A stretch of DNA of 64,000 nt, from the NCBI GenBank assembly GCA_028671895.1, contig CM053801.1, positions 12,995,375-13,059,374 on the forward strand, written 5' to 3'. Positions 36,890-47,738 of the stretch are shown in pieces; within the stretch, counting starts at the first letter, position 1, and each line of letters starts with the position of its first letter. The stretch comes from Oenanthe sinensis (lineage: Eukaryota; Streptophyta; Magnoliopsida; Apiales; Apiaceae). The notes beneath the pieces were generated by a model that searched no databases, had not been told where the DNA came from, and saw only the letters and a list, made by a program, of their open reading frames with translations. The translations under genes and the position numbers were made by a program.

Positions 36890-37173
36890 ATATGGATTTA
36901 CCGCTATCATATGTGGGCTATATATTTTCTTGCCCAATACAAGACTCTAGCTAGCCGGCCTTCTTTCAAGTGCAAACTAAACCAGATTAAATCACAGTAA
37001 TATAAAACACCGTCTCAAATACTCTCAATGATTTTAGAAATAACGAGTCCAACTTGTAGTCTCGAGTAGATAGGAATGATGAACTTACTAACTAGAAACT
37101 AATTATAAAATTTTGTTCGAATGAATAAATCACAACTCTAGTTTCAGCATGTAATAATTAAATAGTGTATGTA
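36890..37173. repeat. Direct repeat copy 2 (left part, split by copia insertion)
   Basis: Colinear with 31020-31300: TATGTGGGCTATATA, GAGTCCAACTTGTAGTCTCG, AGTAGATAGGAATGATGAAC, AATAAATCACAACTCTAGTT. Its continuation (ATGTATGTTCTAGAAACCCT) lies to the right of the copia element at 41752-41771, which shows that the duplication predates the insertion. Confidence 0.6.
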
Positions 37174-40100
37174 TGTAAAAACTAATTCAAGTCATAACGG
37201 AACTACCACGTGACTATGATAGATAAGTTTGTTTGTTAAGATTGTTTTGTTTGTTATATAGGGATAAGCTAAACAGATAACTATTGTATAGAAGGATAAG
37301 TCTATCTTGTAATCATACTTTATATATAAAAACATATGGCTGAACATATCAGTCATCTTTTCCTGGAAACTATTAAATGGTATCAGAGCCTTAAAACTCA
37401 AACGAGCACAATTTTTTTAATCATGTCACCTACTGATTCTAGTCGTTTAGTCCTAGCCTCTGCAGATAACTCATCTTTATTTATTCTCAATGTTGTTGCT
37501 CACTTCCCGATTAAGCTAAAATCCACCAACTATCTTGCATGGCGTCTTCAATTCGTAACAGCCCTCAATGGTTACAAACTAAATGATTATATTGAAGGTA
37601 GCGTTGACATCCCTCCGACACACCTACCTGAACAAACAACAGTGAATCCTGCATATGATACATGGCACCATCAAGATCAATTGATCCTAAATGCTATTGT
37701 TGCATCATGTTCTGAAGAAGTTGTGAGTCATATTCAGTCAGCTGCTACGTCGGCTGAAGCATGGAGTCTGTTAGAAGACATTTTTGCAAATCAATCACGC
37801 TCCAGGATAATGTCCTTGAAAGAGCGAATCATCTCAACAACTAAAGGGTCTCGGACCATGGCTGACTACATTAAATTGATGAAATCTTATTATGATGAAC
37901 TCATGATGACATCTGATCCGATAAAAGAAGGTGATTTTCTTTTACATCTACTAAATGGTGCAGGTCAAGATTATGAAAACACTGTTGTTGCTCTACGAGT
38001 TCGAGACAAACATTTGACTTTTGGAGATGTTTGAGATACTCTTCTAGATCATGAATTGATTGTTAAGAAACGAGATGTACTAACCGAATCATCTGTCATT
38101 ACTGCCAACTTTACCAATAAGCGATCTGGTTCATTTTTCAACCGCAAGGCCTCCCCAATGGGTTCTTTCTCTTCTCAAGTTCAATTCCAACGCCAGGATT
38201 TTAAACCAAATATGAATCAAGGACCTGTTTGGTGTCAGTACTGTAATAAACGTGGTCATACAGCTCGGCGTTGTTGGTATCTTACAAAGGAAAGACCTCC
38301 GACCAATCCACCCTCTGCTCATCTCACCACTGCTTATCCAGGTTCTACTCCAAAATGGCTCATTGACTCAGCAGCTTCACATCATGTCACAAATGACCTT
38401 CAAAACCTATCTCTCTACAACAATTATGGTGGTCCTGATGAAGTTTTAGTCGGTAATGGTCAAGGTCTCCCTATTTCTCATACTGGCACAACCAACATTA
38501 TTTCTAATTCTCACAATTTTAAGTTACTGGATATTATTTTGTGCACCTAAAATCCATCATAACCTTATATCTGTTTCTAAATTGTGTAAAACTAATGATG
38601 TGTCTGTTGAATTTTTTCCATCTCATGTATGGATTAAGGACCTCGCCACGGGGAAGCTACTAGTTCAGGGACAGAACAAAAATGATCTCTATGAATTTCC
38701 AGTTGCAGCTTCATCTTTTCCTCAAGCCCTCTCCACAATAAAGTCTACTTCCGATGTTTGGCACGAGCGTCTTGGCCATCCATCAAACCGTGTTCAGTCA
38801 GCAATTCTCAAGTCTATTGATGTTACTCCTTCCAATAATTCCACTACTCTATCCTCATGTAACTCATGTTTATGTAATAAAAGCCATAAATTACCATTTG
38901 GCTCAAATTCTTTGAATAGTAGTAAACCTCTTGAATTAATTTATACCGATGTTTGGGGTCCCTCTCCGTGTATATCTGTGGATGGTTTTCGCTACTATTT
39001 AATATTTGTTGATCATTTTACCAAGTATATTTGGTTATACCCTATGTTTCGAAAAAGTGATGTCTCCGTTATATTTCCTAAATTCAAAGCTGCAGTTGAA
39101 AATTATTTCAACTTATCAATCATCTCTATCTATTCTGATAATGGAGGGGAGTACGTAGCTCTTAAAAATTATTTCACTACATTTGGCATCTCTCATTTCA
39201 CCACACCTCCCCACACACCTGAACATAATGGTACTGCAGAGCGTCGACACAGACACATTTTAGAGACCGGTCTCACTCTTCTCCATCATTCCTCTGTACC
39301 TCTTGAATTTTGGAGTCATGCTTTTCAGACAGCAGTATACCTGATCAACAGGCTTCCTACTCCGGTACTAAACTACTATTCACCTCTTGAAGCCTTATTT
39401 GGTAGCCGTCCTAATTATTTCAAACTCCGAGTCTTTGGATGTAAGTGTTATCCATGGTTAAAACCCTATAATCAGAATAAATTTCAAGCTAAATCAAAGC
39501 CATGCATCTTTATGGGGTACTCCACTTCTCAAAGTGCATACAAGTGTTGGGATCCAGAGCATAAACGCATTTTTGTCTCTCGTCATGTCCGGTTTATTGA
39601 AACAGTTTCCCCCTTCTTGAATCAATCTCCGATTTCCCCACCTGATCATACTATATCGCAATGGTCAGATTCCGCACTATACCCAGGCCTTTCTACCACT
39701 TCATGTCAAACTATAACATCCACCAACATCAACCAAGCGTCAACCCATTTTTTGCGGCAATTATCACAGTCCACTAATTCATATTCACCCACTACTACAC
39801 CATACTCTCCATCTGCACAGACTCCATCCGATGTCTCAACTTCTTCCCCTACCGATTCAACCTCTAGCACTGATGTTGTCTCTCTACCTCAGCGTATGAC
39901 AACTCGACTTCAAAATAATGTTCCCATTAATCGTCCAGCTAGATATGATCCTAACACGTATGCCCTTCTAGCTTCAAAACACCCGCTCCCACCTGCTATA
40001 GAACCCACATGTGCTTCCCAAGCCTACAAAGATCCTACGTGGCGCTTAGCAATGACGGATGAGTTTAATGCATTAATCAGGAATCACACTTGGGATTTAG

Positions 40101-41748
40101 TACCACCTTCTCCTAATCAAAATCTAGTGGGTTGCAAATGGGTGTTTCGTATAAAACAGAAACCTGATGGCAGTATTGATCGCTTTAAAGCTCGATTAGT
40201 TGCCAAAGGATTTCATCAACGTCCTGGCATAGACTTTACAGAAACATTCAGTCCTGTTGTTAAACCTATTACAATTCGTATTGTTTTATGTTTAGCAATT
40301 ACTAATGGTTGGTCTTTGCGTCAACTAGATGTTAATAATGCTTTTCTCCAAGGCTCTTTACAGGATGATGTGTATATGGCACAACCCCCTTCATTCAAAA
40401 ATGAAGAATTTCCTCATTATGTTTGTAAGCTACGGAAGTCCATCTATGGCTTACGACAATCATCTCGAGCTTGGAATCAAGAACTTGGGGGTTTTCTTCT
40501 TCAGTCTGGTTTTATTAACTCAATTGCTGATCCATCCTTATTTATTTTTAGACATGAATCTGTTGTAGCTTACATGTTGGTCTATGTGGATGACTTGATT
40601 TTCACAGGAAATAATGATGCTTTTTTAAGTGCTTTTACCGAGAAGTTGGCTACTAGGTTTTCTATCAAAGATCTCGGACCACTTCATTACTTTTTAGGGG
40701 TTGAAGTGATACCCACATCACATGGCCTGTTTTTGTCTCAGCATAGGTATATTAAAGATCTCCCGAAAAAGTTCAATATGCAAGGGGCTAAGCCTGCATC
40801 TACACCATTAGCATCCTCGGCTTCTCTTACACTTAAAGATGGTTCTGCTTCTGTTGATCCCACTCCATATAGACAACTCACAGGTGCTTTACAATATCTT
40901 GCTTTAACTAGGCCTGATATAGCATACTCTGTAAATCGGCTATCACAATTTATGCAAGCACCAACAGTTACTCACTGGGCTTCATTAAAGAGGATCTTGA
41001 GATACTTAAAAGGTACTTTATTTCATGGTTTATTCCTTCACAAGAACTCATTATGCAAAGTAACTGCTTTTAGCGATGCTGACTGGGGAGGTAATTCTGA
41101 AAATGGAACATCTACCACAACTTCTGTTGTGTACTAGGGTCGTAATGTCATATCTTGGAAATCTAGCAAACAAAAATCTGTTTCACGTTCTTCAACCGAA
41201 GCAGAGTACAGAGCCATTGCAAACACTACTTCGGAGTTGATTTGGATTTCCAATCTTTTATCCGAGTTGGGTTGCTCAGTTCCTCGTCCACTAATTCTAC
41301 ATTGTGACAATCGTTCAGCAACTTATGTTTGTGCTAATCCAGTTTTTCATTCTCGAATGAAACACTTGTCTTTAGATTATCATTTTGTCAGAGAACGTGT
41401 TCAAGCTGGTGATATCCGTGTTTTATATGTTCCAACAACTGAACAAGTTGCTGATACACTCACGAAAGCCCTTTCACGTGGACCATTTCTTAAGTTTCGT
41501 TCCAAGATTGGCGTCGCTGATGGCTCCTCCATCTTGCGGGGGAATGTAAAAACTAATTCAAGTCATAACGGAACTACCACGTGACTATGATAGATAAGTT
41601 TGTTTGTTAAGATTGTTTTGTTTGTTATATAGGGATAAGCTAAACAGATAACTATTGTATAGAAGGATAAGTCTATCTTGTAATCATACTTTATATATAC
41701 AAACATATGGCTGAACATATCAGTCATCTTTTCCTGGAAACTATTAAA
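37174..41748 (+). mobile_element. Ty1/copia LTR retrotransposon (4575 bp)
   Basis: LTRs of 204 bp each, 37174-37377 and 41545-41748, differ at one position (A against C in TATATATAAAAAC / TATATATACAAAC). A 5-bp target duplication ATGTA lies at 37169-37173 and 41749-41753. The primer-binding site TGGTATCAGAGCC is directly after the 5' LTR (37378-37390) and the purine tract GCGGGGGAA directly before the 3' LTR (41536-41544). Domain order gag, protease, integrase, reverse transcriptase, RNase H is that of copia. The duplication implies LTRs starting TG but ending AA, not the usual CA. The element sits in a pre-existing 0.3-kb repeat. One LTR difference indicates a recent insertion. Confidence 0.96.
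37423..41584 (+). pseudogene. Copia gag-pol, interrupted by two stops and a frameshift
   Basis: Gag starts at ATG 37423 and carries a CCHC knuckle CQYCNKRGHTARRC (38233-38274). Protease has DSAASHH, with Ala in place of the common Gly of the D-S/T-G triad. Integrase shows the HERLGHP zinc part with CNSC and the acidic residues in YTDVWGP, YSDNGGEY and GTAERR. Reverse transcriptase has YVDD at 40583-40594, then RNase H with FSDADWGG and STEAEYRA. Coding is broken by an in-frame TGA at 38032-38034 (in gag before the knuckle), a frame change near 38535-38550 (between protease and the integrase region, upstream frame ending at TAA 38548-38550), and an in-frame TAG at 41135-41137 inside RNase H. 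The last frame runs about 40 bp into the 3' LTR. This copy cannot make a full polyprotein without recoding. Confidence 0.93.
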
Positions 41749-41753
41749 ATGTA

Positions 41754-43196
41754 TTCATGTATGTTCTAGAAACCCTAGTAAAATATATATATATCCATGC
41801 TCAAAACTATATTCTCCATGAAGTACAAAAAAAGTTCCTGGTAGGATTGAAAAATCTGAGGCTTCAAGTAGAAATGAAGGAGATGAACAGATAGTATATC
41901 GAAATAAGCTTTTAAAATAAGATACAGTCGTGAGGGTTGGTGGCTACTATAACCACTCCAAGCCAGCTAGTAATTATCAGTTGTCCAAATTAAAATAAGT
42001 CCTAGGTATATTATTTTTGTTATAATTTCAATTTCACCGACTTCATATCATATAATCATGTTGATATTATATTACCATATTGAATAATTAACAAAATAGC
42101 AAGATATATATACAAATCGTCCCTCTCAAGATGTTGCCAAATGTTTATATTATATTAATAAATATATTTAAGAGATGTAGTGGCCTACTGGGGGTTTTAC
42201 GAAGAGTAATGCTACGTAGCTCAAAAGTTATATCAAATTTTTTTCTCAAATGACATGACATGACATATGACTTATTTTAATATGCACGCGAGATCTCATA
42301 TTATTATAGGAAAGTTAACAATTACATTGACAACTCAAACATTTGGGATAAATTTTGAGAAATTTTTTTAGGTCTATCTCTAGCATTTTTCTTTCACGAA
42401 CTGCTGCATACTATGAAAATATATCAATCGGGAGAGAATATTGAAGATTTTTTCGACAAATATATGGTAAACTAACGATTTGAAATATATAAGATTGATA
42501 CATTCGACAGACCTCTAAAATGGTAAGTACGTGCAGCTACAAGTGTCACAACGGGACTTCAGTTTCTATTTTTACAACGTAGCAAAGTAGAGACGCACAT
42601 AAATTTAGAGATATAAATTAACAAGTGTCAACAGCTAGCTTTATGATAATTCTTTTTTTTTTTAAAGTTAAAATATAGTGTTAGATATAGTACGCAGTTG
42701 ATAATGATATTTGATTGAGTCTGTGTTCCCATTGGAGAGGAATGAGGTTAACCAATCGATTCGGTGGGTAAGGTGGTTGGACAAGCTAGCTATAGACTTA
42801 TCTTATATCAATGTATCTATGCATATCTGCAAATTGCTATATATTTTGTATTTACATGCTAACCGTTTTATTAGATTCAAACAATATCTGTGGATTCAGA
42901 TTGCATTAAAAAAAACTGTAATCACTATAATTAATTAATTATTGTCTATATGCATGGCTATTTACAAAGATGAATTAAACAAGTGAAGAAAACTTACGAC
43001 ATTTTATTAACAGAATTATTGTATAATTTGATACATTTACTGTAAAATACAGATAATTAATTTTATAGAAACGGTAAAAAAAATTACGACTAAATTTGAC
43101 CGACTTTAATTCGCCCAACCAAAGTAAAAATTAATGATTTTGAATTCATAGATTGTGATGTATTTGTAGTAAATCGATCTCAAGAAAAATAAATAC
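41754..43196. other. Intergenic, no gene seen
   Basis: The first 80 bp continue the repeat split by the copia insertion. The remainder is AT-rich with no supported coding region. Confidence 0.45.
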
Positions 43197-43440
43197 TACT
43201 CCCATATTAATAGTCTATTTTGAAAAAATAATACATATTAAGAAAAGTTAGTTGTATAATAATTTTCCGTGCGTATAATATTTATTATGACTATTTTATA
43301 CTAAATAAAATAAATTTTATATTGAAAAGGATAAAAAAATGGGTAAGTTTGATTTTTTTTTATTGAAAATAGAAATAAATAATTATTATGGGACAAATTT
43401 TTTTCTCAAAAGAGACTAATATTATGGGACGGAGTGAGTA
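43197..43440. mobile_element. Stowaway-like MITE in NAC upstream region
   Basis: Left end TACTCCCATATTAATAGTCT and right end AGACTAATATTATGGGACGG...GAGTGAGTA are inverted copies with TA edges. It lies about 330 bp upstream of the NAC start codon, so it may supply part of the promoter. Confidence 0.7.
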
Positions 43441-43770
43441 TATAAATAGGGGTAAAATAGTACTGAACAAAGTTTGAACTTTTGTTAATATATGTGTAGA
43501 TGTCAAATCAGCTCGATAAACTGGAGCCAGAAAAATGAAAAGTCTTATCAACCATCTTTGTCAAAGTGTTAGCTGTAATAATCAGGATTAAAAAAAAGAC
43601 TAACTAGTAATACATGTCTGCTTCATCTTAAAGATTGATGTTTAGATATACCAGTAGGCACAACCATTGATATATACATTACTTCATTAATTCTTTCCGT
43701 ACTTAGACCGGACGATTCTCATTGAATATATCCCTTCGTTTTTAACTCTGCAGAAAAAGAATCGAAGATT

Positions 43771-46700
43771 ATGGAGGAGAATCTTCCTCCTGGTTTCAGA
43801 TTTCATCCAACAGATGAGGAACTCATCACTTTTTATTTAGGTCAGAAGGTTTCTGTTTTTGGTTTTACTCCGAGAGCAATTACAGATGTTGATCTCAATA
43901 AATCTGAACCATGGGATCTTCCAGGTACGTAGCTAGATCAGTTTGCTCCACACGCAAATAAACTCGCCTATATATGTTTTACATGAAAAATATTACCTCC
44001 AACTATTTCATTTTTTGCCAACACTTGTATTACAGTTCACGTATTGTTCATACAAATTTTTCGTTCATGTAATATCATTAAAAATAATACCTTCAACATG
44101 CATGTTTTAATTTCACGTAAGTTTCATCTCATTTGTGTAAGATTTATATATTAAAATCTTTGGACCTCTTGGAATATTGTTTAGCTCACTACAACGAAAT
44201 AGGGTAAAACCGGCCGATACTTTCGGTCGGTTACAACTAAAATTGGTCGGTTTAAAGGTTAAAACTAACCGAAACGAGTGGTCGAAAAAACCACGGAAAT
44301 GGTAATTTTATCGTGTTTAGCAACTAAAACCGACCATTGGGGGTCGGTTTTTCGAGCTCCCAGATTGTCAAAACTGACCGCTGTCGGTCAGAACAGTTGG
44401 TCGGTTTTCAAAGAACGAAAACGGCGTCGTGTCTTCGTATTTGACTTTCCAGTCAAACTTAAAACTGACCGATAGGGGTCAGAATTAATGGTCAATTATT
44501 GGTAGTTGTTGTTTTGGTCATGTTAATTTATGTGGTCGGCTTTATTGGTTTTTTATCAATAGGATACATCCAAATATAATAGGCTACTCCGGAAAATATG
44601 CATTGTTCCGCTAAATGTACAACTAAGTGTTCCATTGAATTATAAAAGGTAAGAGGAAAAATGGTTTCCAAAAAGCACATTGCTTGAATAACGGATTTTT
44701 CCATTTTCTCCAAATCACTTTTTATAATAACGGATGAACACAAATCATTAAAAAAATTTGAAATTGTGGTCAAGGCATCCACAATTGGTTGAGGTAGAAG
44801 CTCACTAAAGGCAAGGGCCAAAACCGATCGATAATATTGATCATCCGTCAGTTATAGGCACAGAAAATAAAAAAAATGGGAAAATATCATTTCCGACCAG
44901 AAGTTGGTCGATTATGCACATGTAAATAAAACAGTGTCGTTTTATATAATTATTCAATTTTTAAATTAAAAAATAAATTATACATTAGCACCTAAAACTG
45001 ACCGACATAAATGGTCGGTTTTAACGGTGTCACGTGTCCAAAACGGTATTGTTTTTGTTCTGGGTCAAAACTCAAATTCTGTAACATAACCTACATCCGA
45101 CCACGCTTCATGATCGGTCGGTTATATGTCAGCAAAATCGACCGGATTTATTGTAGGTTGGTTTTGTCATGTCAACGCTTTGTTGGTCAGTTTTGAGAGG
45201 TCAGAAATGCCCTGTTTCCTTGTAATGAGCGCTGTTATACCTTTTCTTCCATAAATTTTACAATAATAAGAGGTAGTGGATGCGAATGTAGTTAATTACG
45301 ATATGTATTTGAATTAATATTAAATTAACTACAGACTTTTTTTTAATTTTAATTGACTTTTTTTTTAATTTTAATTAGTTAACTATTGCATTGGCTATAT
45401 GATGATCATTCTATGGAAAGAATACAATTTACTAAACTAACTGCGGCATTTCTTAGTGTTGGTTTTTTTATATAGGGGAGGGAAGAGATATAGTATTCGT
45501 GGTAAATATGTGGTGGAAGTTTATAAGTTTATCATTTTATTTAATATAATGCTCTTTATACAGAGAGCACATCAGACAAACTAGCATGATTAGTGCCACA
45601 TAATCAGCCTAATGATTTACAAATATTTTTACAATCAATCATTAAAACATAATAATATAATTTATTATTCAGTTACAATTTTGAATCAGAAATTCCAACA
45701 CTCCCTCTTGATTCGAAATTGTAAATCTTGTTCATGATGTACTTCCCATCATCATCGTGGAGCACTTCTCTCCACAAAAAAATTTTATGTTGCACTTCTC
45801 ACCAAATTCCTTTATTGATGCACTTCTCACCAACTTCAAATTTTATTGGAGCACTTTTTTCCAAGGTGAATTTTTCACCAGTAACTCTAAAATAACAATT
45901 CTTCCATGGCCACTTGCGCCATGGTTTCTTTCTCATCATCATAACGCACATCTTTTGGGTGCTTATAATTATCAGATCCACTTGACCTTCCCTCATATTG
46001 TTCTTCGGAATTTTTTGTTAATTCATCCTCAAAAATCATGATTTGAATTAGTGTTAGGTTGTTTTTAAGAGGTTGCATCTCCCCTTCAAATTCAATTCTC
46101 CACGAACTTAAATCTCTCTTACTAGAAGTCATGTTACAATCACAGATCCCTTAAGATCATTGAAACTCTGATACCATGTTGGTTTTTTTATATAAGAGAG
46201 TGATGATTATAATATTTTGCAGGGAGTATATGGTGGAAGCTTACAAACTTATCATTTTATTCAATATAATGCTCTTTATATATAGAGCACATCAGACAAA
46301 CTAGCATGATTAGTGCCACATAATCAACCTAGTCATTTACAAATATTTTTAAAATCAATCAACATTAAATCATAATAATATAATTTATTATTCAGTTACA
46401 ATTTTGAATTAAAAATTCCAACACTTACTATTGGTCTTTTTTCTCTCTAATTAAGAAGACCTTTTTATACAGATATACATGAATATAATGGTTAATTGAT
46501 TCTTGATTTGAAACACAGTCACTTTCATTATGAAGAAATGCATAAACACACGCACACACATACCATGTGATGTATGTATGTATGTATGTATAACGTCCAA
46601 TTGGCCGTGTTTCCAAAATTGTAGCCAAAGCTTCGATGGGAGAAAAGGAATGGTATTTCTTCAGCTTGAGGGATAGAAAATACCCAACTGGGCTGCGAAC

Positions 46701-47738
46701 AAACCGGGCTACAGAAGCTGGATACTGGAAAACAACAGGGAAAGACAAGGAGATATATCACGGCGGTTCATCGGTATTGGTTGGAATGAAGAAAACTTTG
46801 GTGTTTTACATGGGAAGAGCTCCCAAGGGCGAGAAAACCAACTGGGTGATGCATGAATACAGACTTGAAAACAAGCAGACTTTTAAACCCACTAAGGTAA
46901 CTATTTCAAAATTATATTTATTTGAATTTAATTAAGTGAGCTTCATGTGCATACTCTATACACTATGGACTGCAAGTATTAATATTTTATATTGAATTAA
47001 ACCGACCTTTTTGTTTGCTAATTGAATCTTCTTATACTTATATTTCAGTTCTTTGTAACCTAAATCATTCAACTTAAAAAATAAATAGATTATAGTACTG
47101 TTATTCTTTCTATCAATATTGATATCTAGGTTTATCTTTTCATCTATCTTCATCAGGAAGAATGGGTGGTGTGTCGGATCTTCCAAAAGACCGTGAAGAA
47201 ACCCCAACAAACAGCATCATCACCACAATCTCTAGATTCACGAAATTGTGATACCAACACAATCATAAATGAATTCGGAGATTTTGATCACTTGCCCAAC
47301 CTAAACATTAATGTCGCGAATTCATCAACCCAACATTTGAACAACGCCAATAACAACATTCTCTACAACACTGACCTTAACAACATTACCAATAATATTA
47401 CCTCATGGAATGCAGCATGCGAAGCAGCTAATAGCTTGCTTCCATCACTCTCGTGGCCTTCTAGCTTGTTAAACTCAAACCTATCAGTGAACTCCTTGCT
47501 TCTTAAGGCAATACAATTAAGCAGTTATCAGCCAAGAGAAAGTAGTACAAATAATAGCATGGACTATACAGCATTTATGCCACAAGGATTAATGCCTGCT
47601 TATGGAAATGACCATCTCTTTTCTTCTAATTTGGCAGCTTCTACTTCTACTAGTAGGACTTTAGATAATTCTGTGCAGAAGCAAGAACAGAATGATCAGC
47701 AGCAGGAGCAACCATTTAATTTGGACTCCATATGGTGA
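43771..47738 (+). CDS. NAC-domain transcription factor (NAM/CUC/ORE1-like)
   Basis: Exons 43771-43924, 46625-46896 and 47157-47738 join in phase (intron 1 phase 1, intron 2 phase 0) to 335 residues. NAC subdomain A is LPPGFRFHPTDEELITFYLG (5-24); B and C follow with DVDLNKSEPWDLP and KEWYFFSLRDRKYPTGLRTN; D has VGMKKTLVFY and TNWVMHEYRLE; E ends EEWVVCRIFQKT near residue 155. The C-terminal half is rich in Asn, Ser and Gln, ends NLDSIW, and is the expected activation region. The NAC subfamily resembles NAM/CUC2/ORE1, nuclear regulators of organ boundaries or senescence. Intron 1 is 2700 bp because two transposable elements occupy it; intron 2 is 260 bp. Subfamily placement beyond this group is uncertain. 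Confidence 0.92.
44187..45227 (-). mobile_element. CACTA (En/Spm) derivative in NAC intron 1
   Basis: The left end is CACTACAACGAAATAGGG (44187-44204), and the right end is the inverted CCCTGTTTCCTTGTAATG (45210-45227), matching at 15 of 18 positions. Both ends hold many ACCGACC/GGTCGGTT subterminal units in both orientations (for example 44219, 44243, 44326, 44341, 44398, 44997, 45012, 45115), typical of CACTA transposase-binding repeats. The centre keeps a piece of the transposase on the minus strand. At about 1.04 kb it is an internally deleted, non-autonomous copy. A 3-bp target duplication is not evident: GCT precedes the left end and AGC follows the right end. Confidence 0.85.
44528..44821 (-). 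pseudogene. CACTA transposase C-terminal fragment (DUF4218)
   Basis: A 97-codon open frame reads ELLPQPIVDALTTISNFFND, then MEKSVIQAMCFLETIFPLTF, MEHLVVHLAEQ and YYIWMYPID. This is the core of DUF4218, found at the C-terminal side of plant En/Spm transposases (family patterns include LxxLExxFPPxFFDxMxHLxxHL and RWMYPFER). The catalytic transposase part (Transposase_21) is missing. The frame loses similarity after the WMYP block. It is a remnant inside the CACTA derivative, antisense to the NAC gene. Confidence 0.8.
45457..46423 (-). mobile_element. TRIM retroelement in NAC intron 1
   Basis: Left LTR 45457-45700 and right LTR 46177-46423 both run TGTTGG to CCAACA on the plus strand and share long blocks such as GCACATCAGACAAACTAGCA and TGATTAGTGCCACATAATCA. 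On the minus strand the primer-binding site TGGTATCAGAGT (46176-46165) directly follows the right LTR, and the purine tract AAGAGGGAG (about 45709-45701) directly precedes the left LTR, so the element reads antisense to the gene. The interior is only 476 bp with an 81-codon minus-strand frame (46132-45887) of unknown meaning. Flanks CTTAG (45452-45456) and CTTAC (46424-46428) are a 5-bp duplication with one change. Confidence 0.88.
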
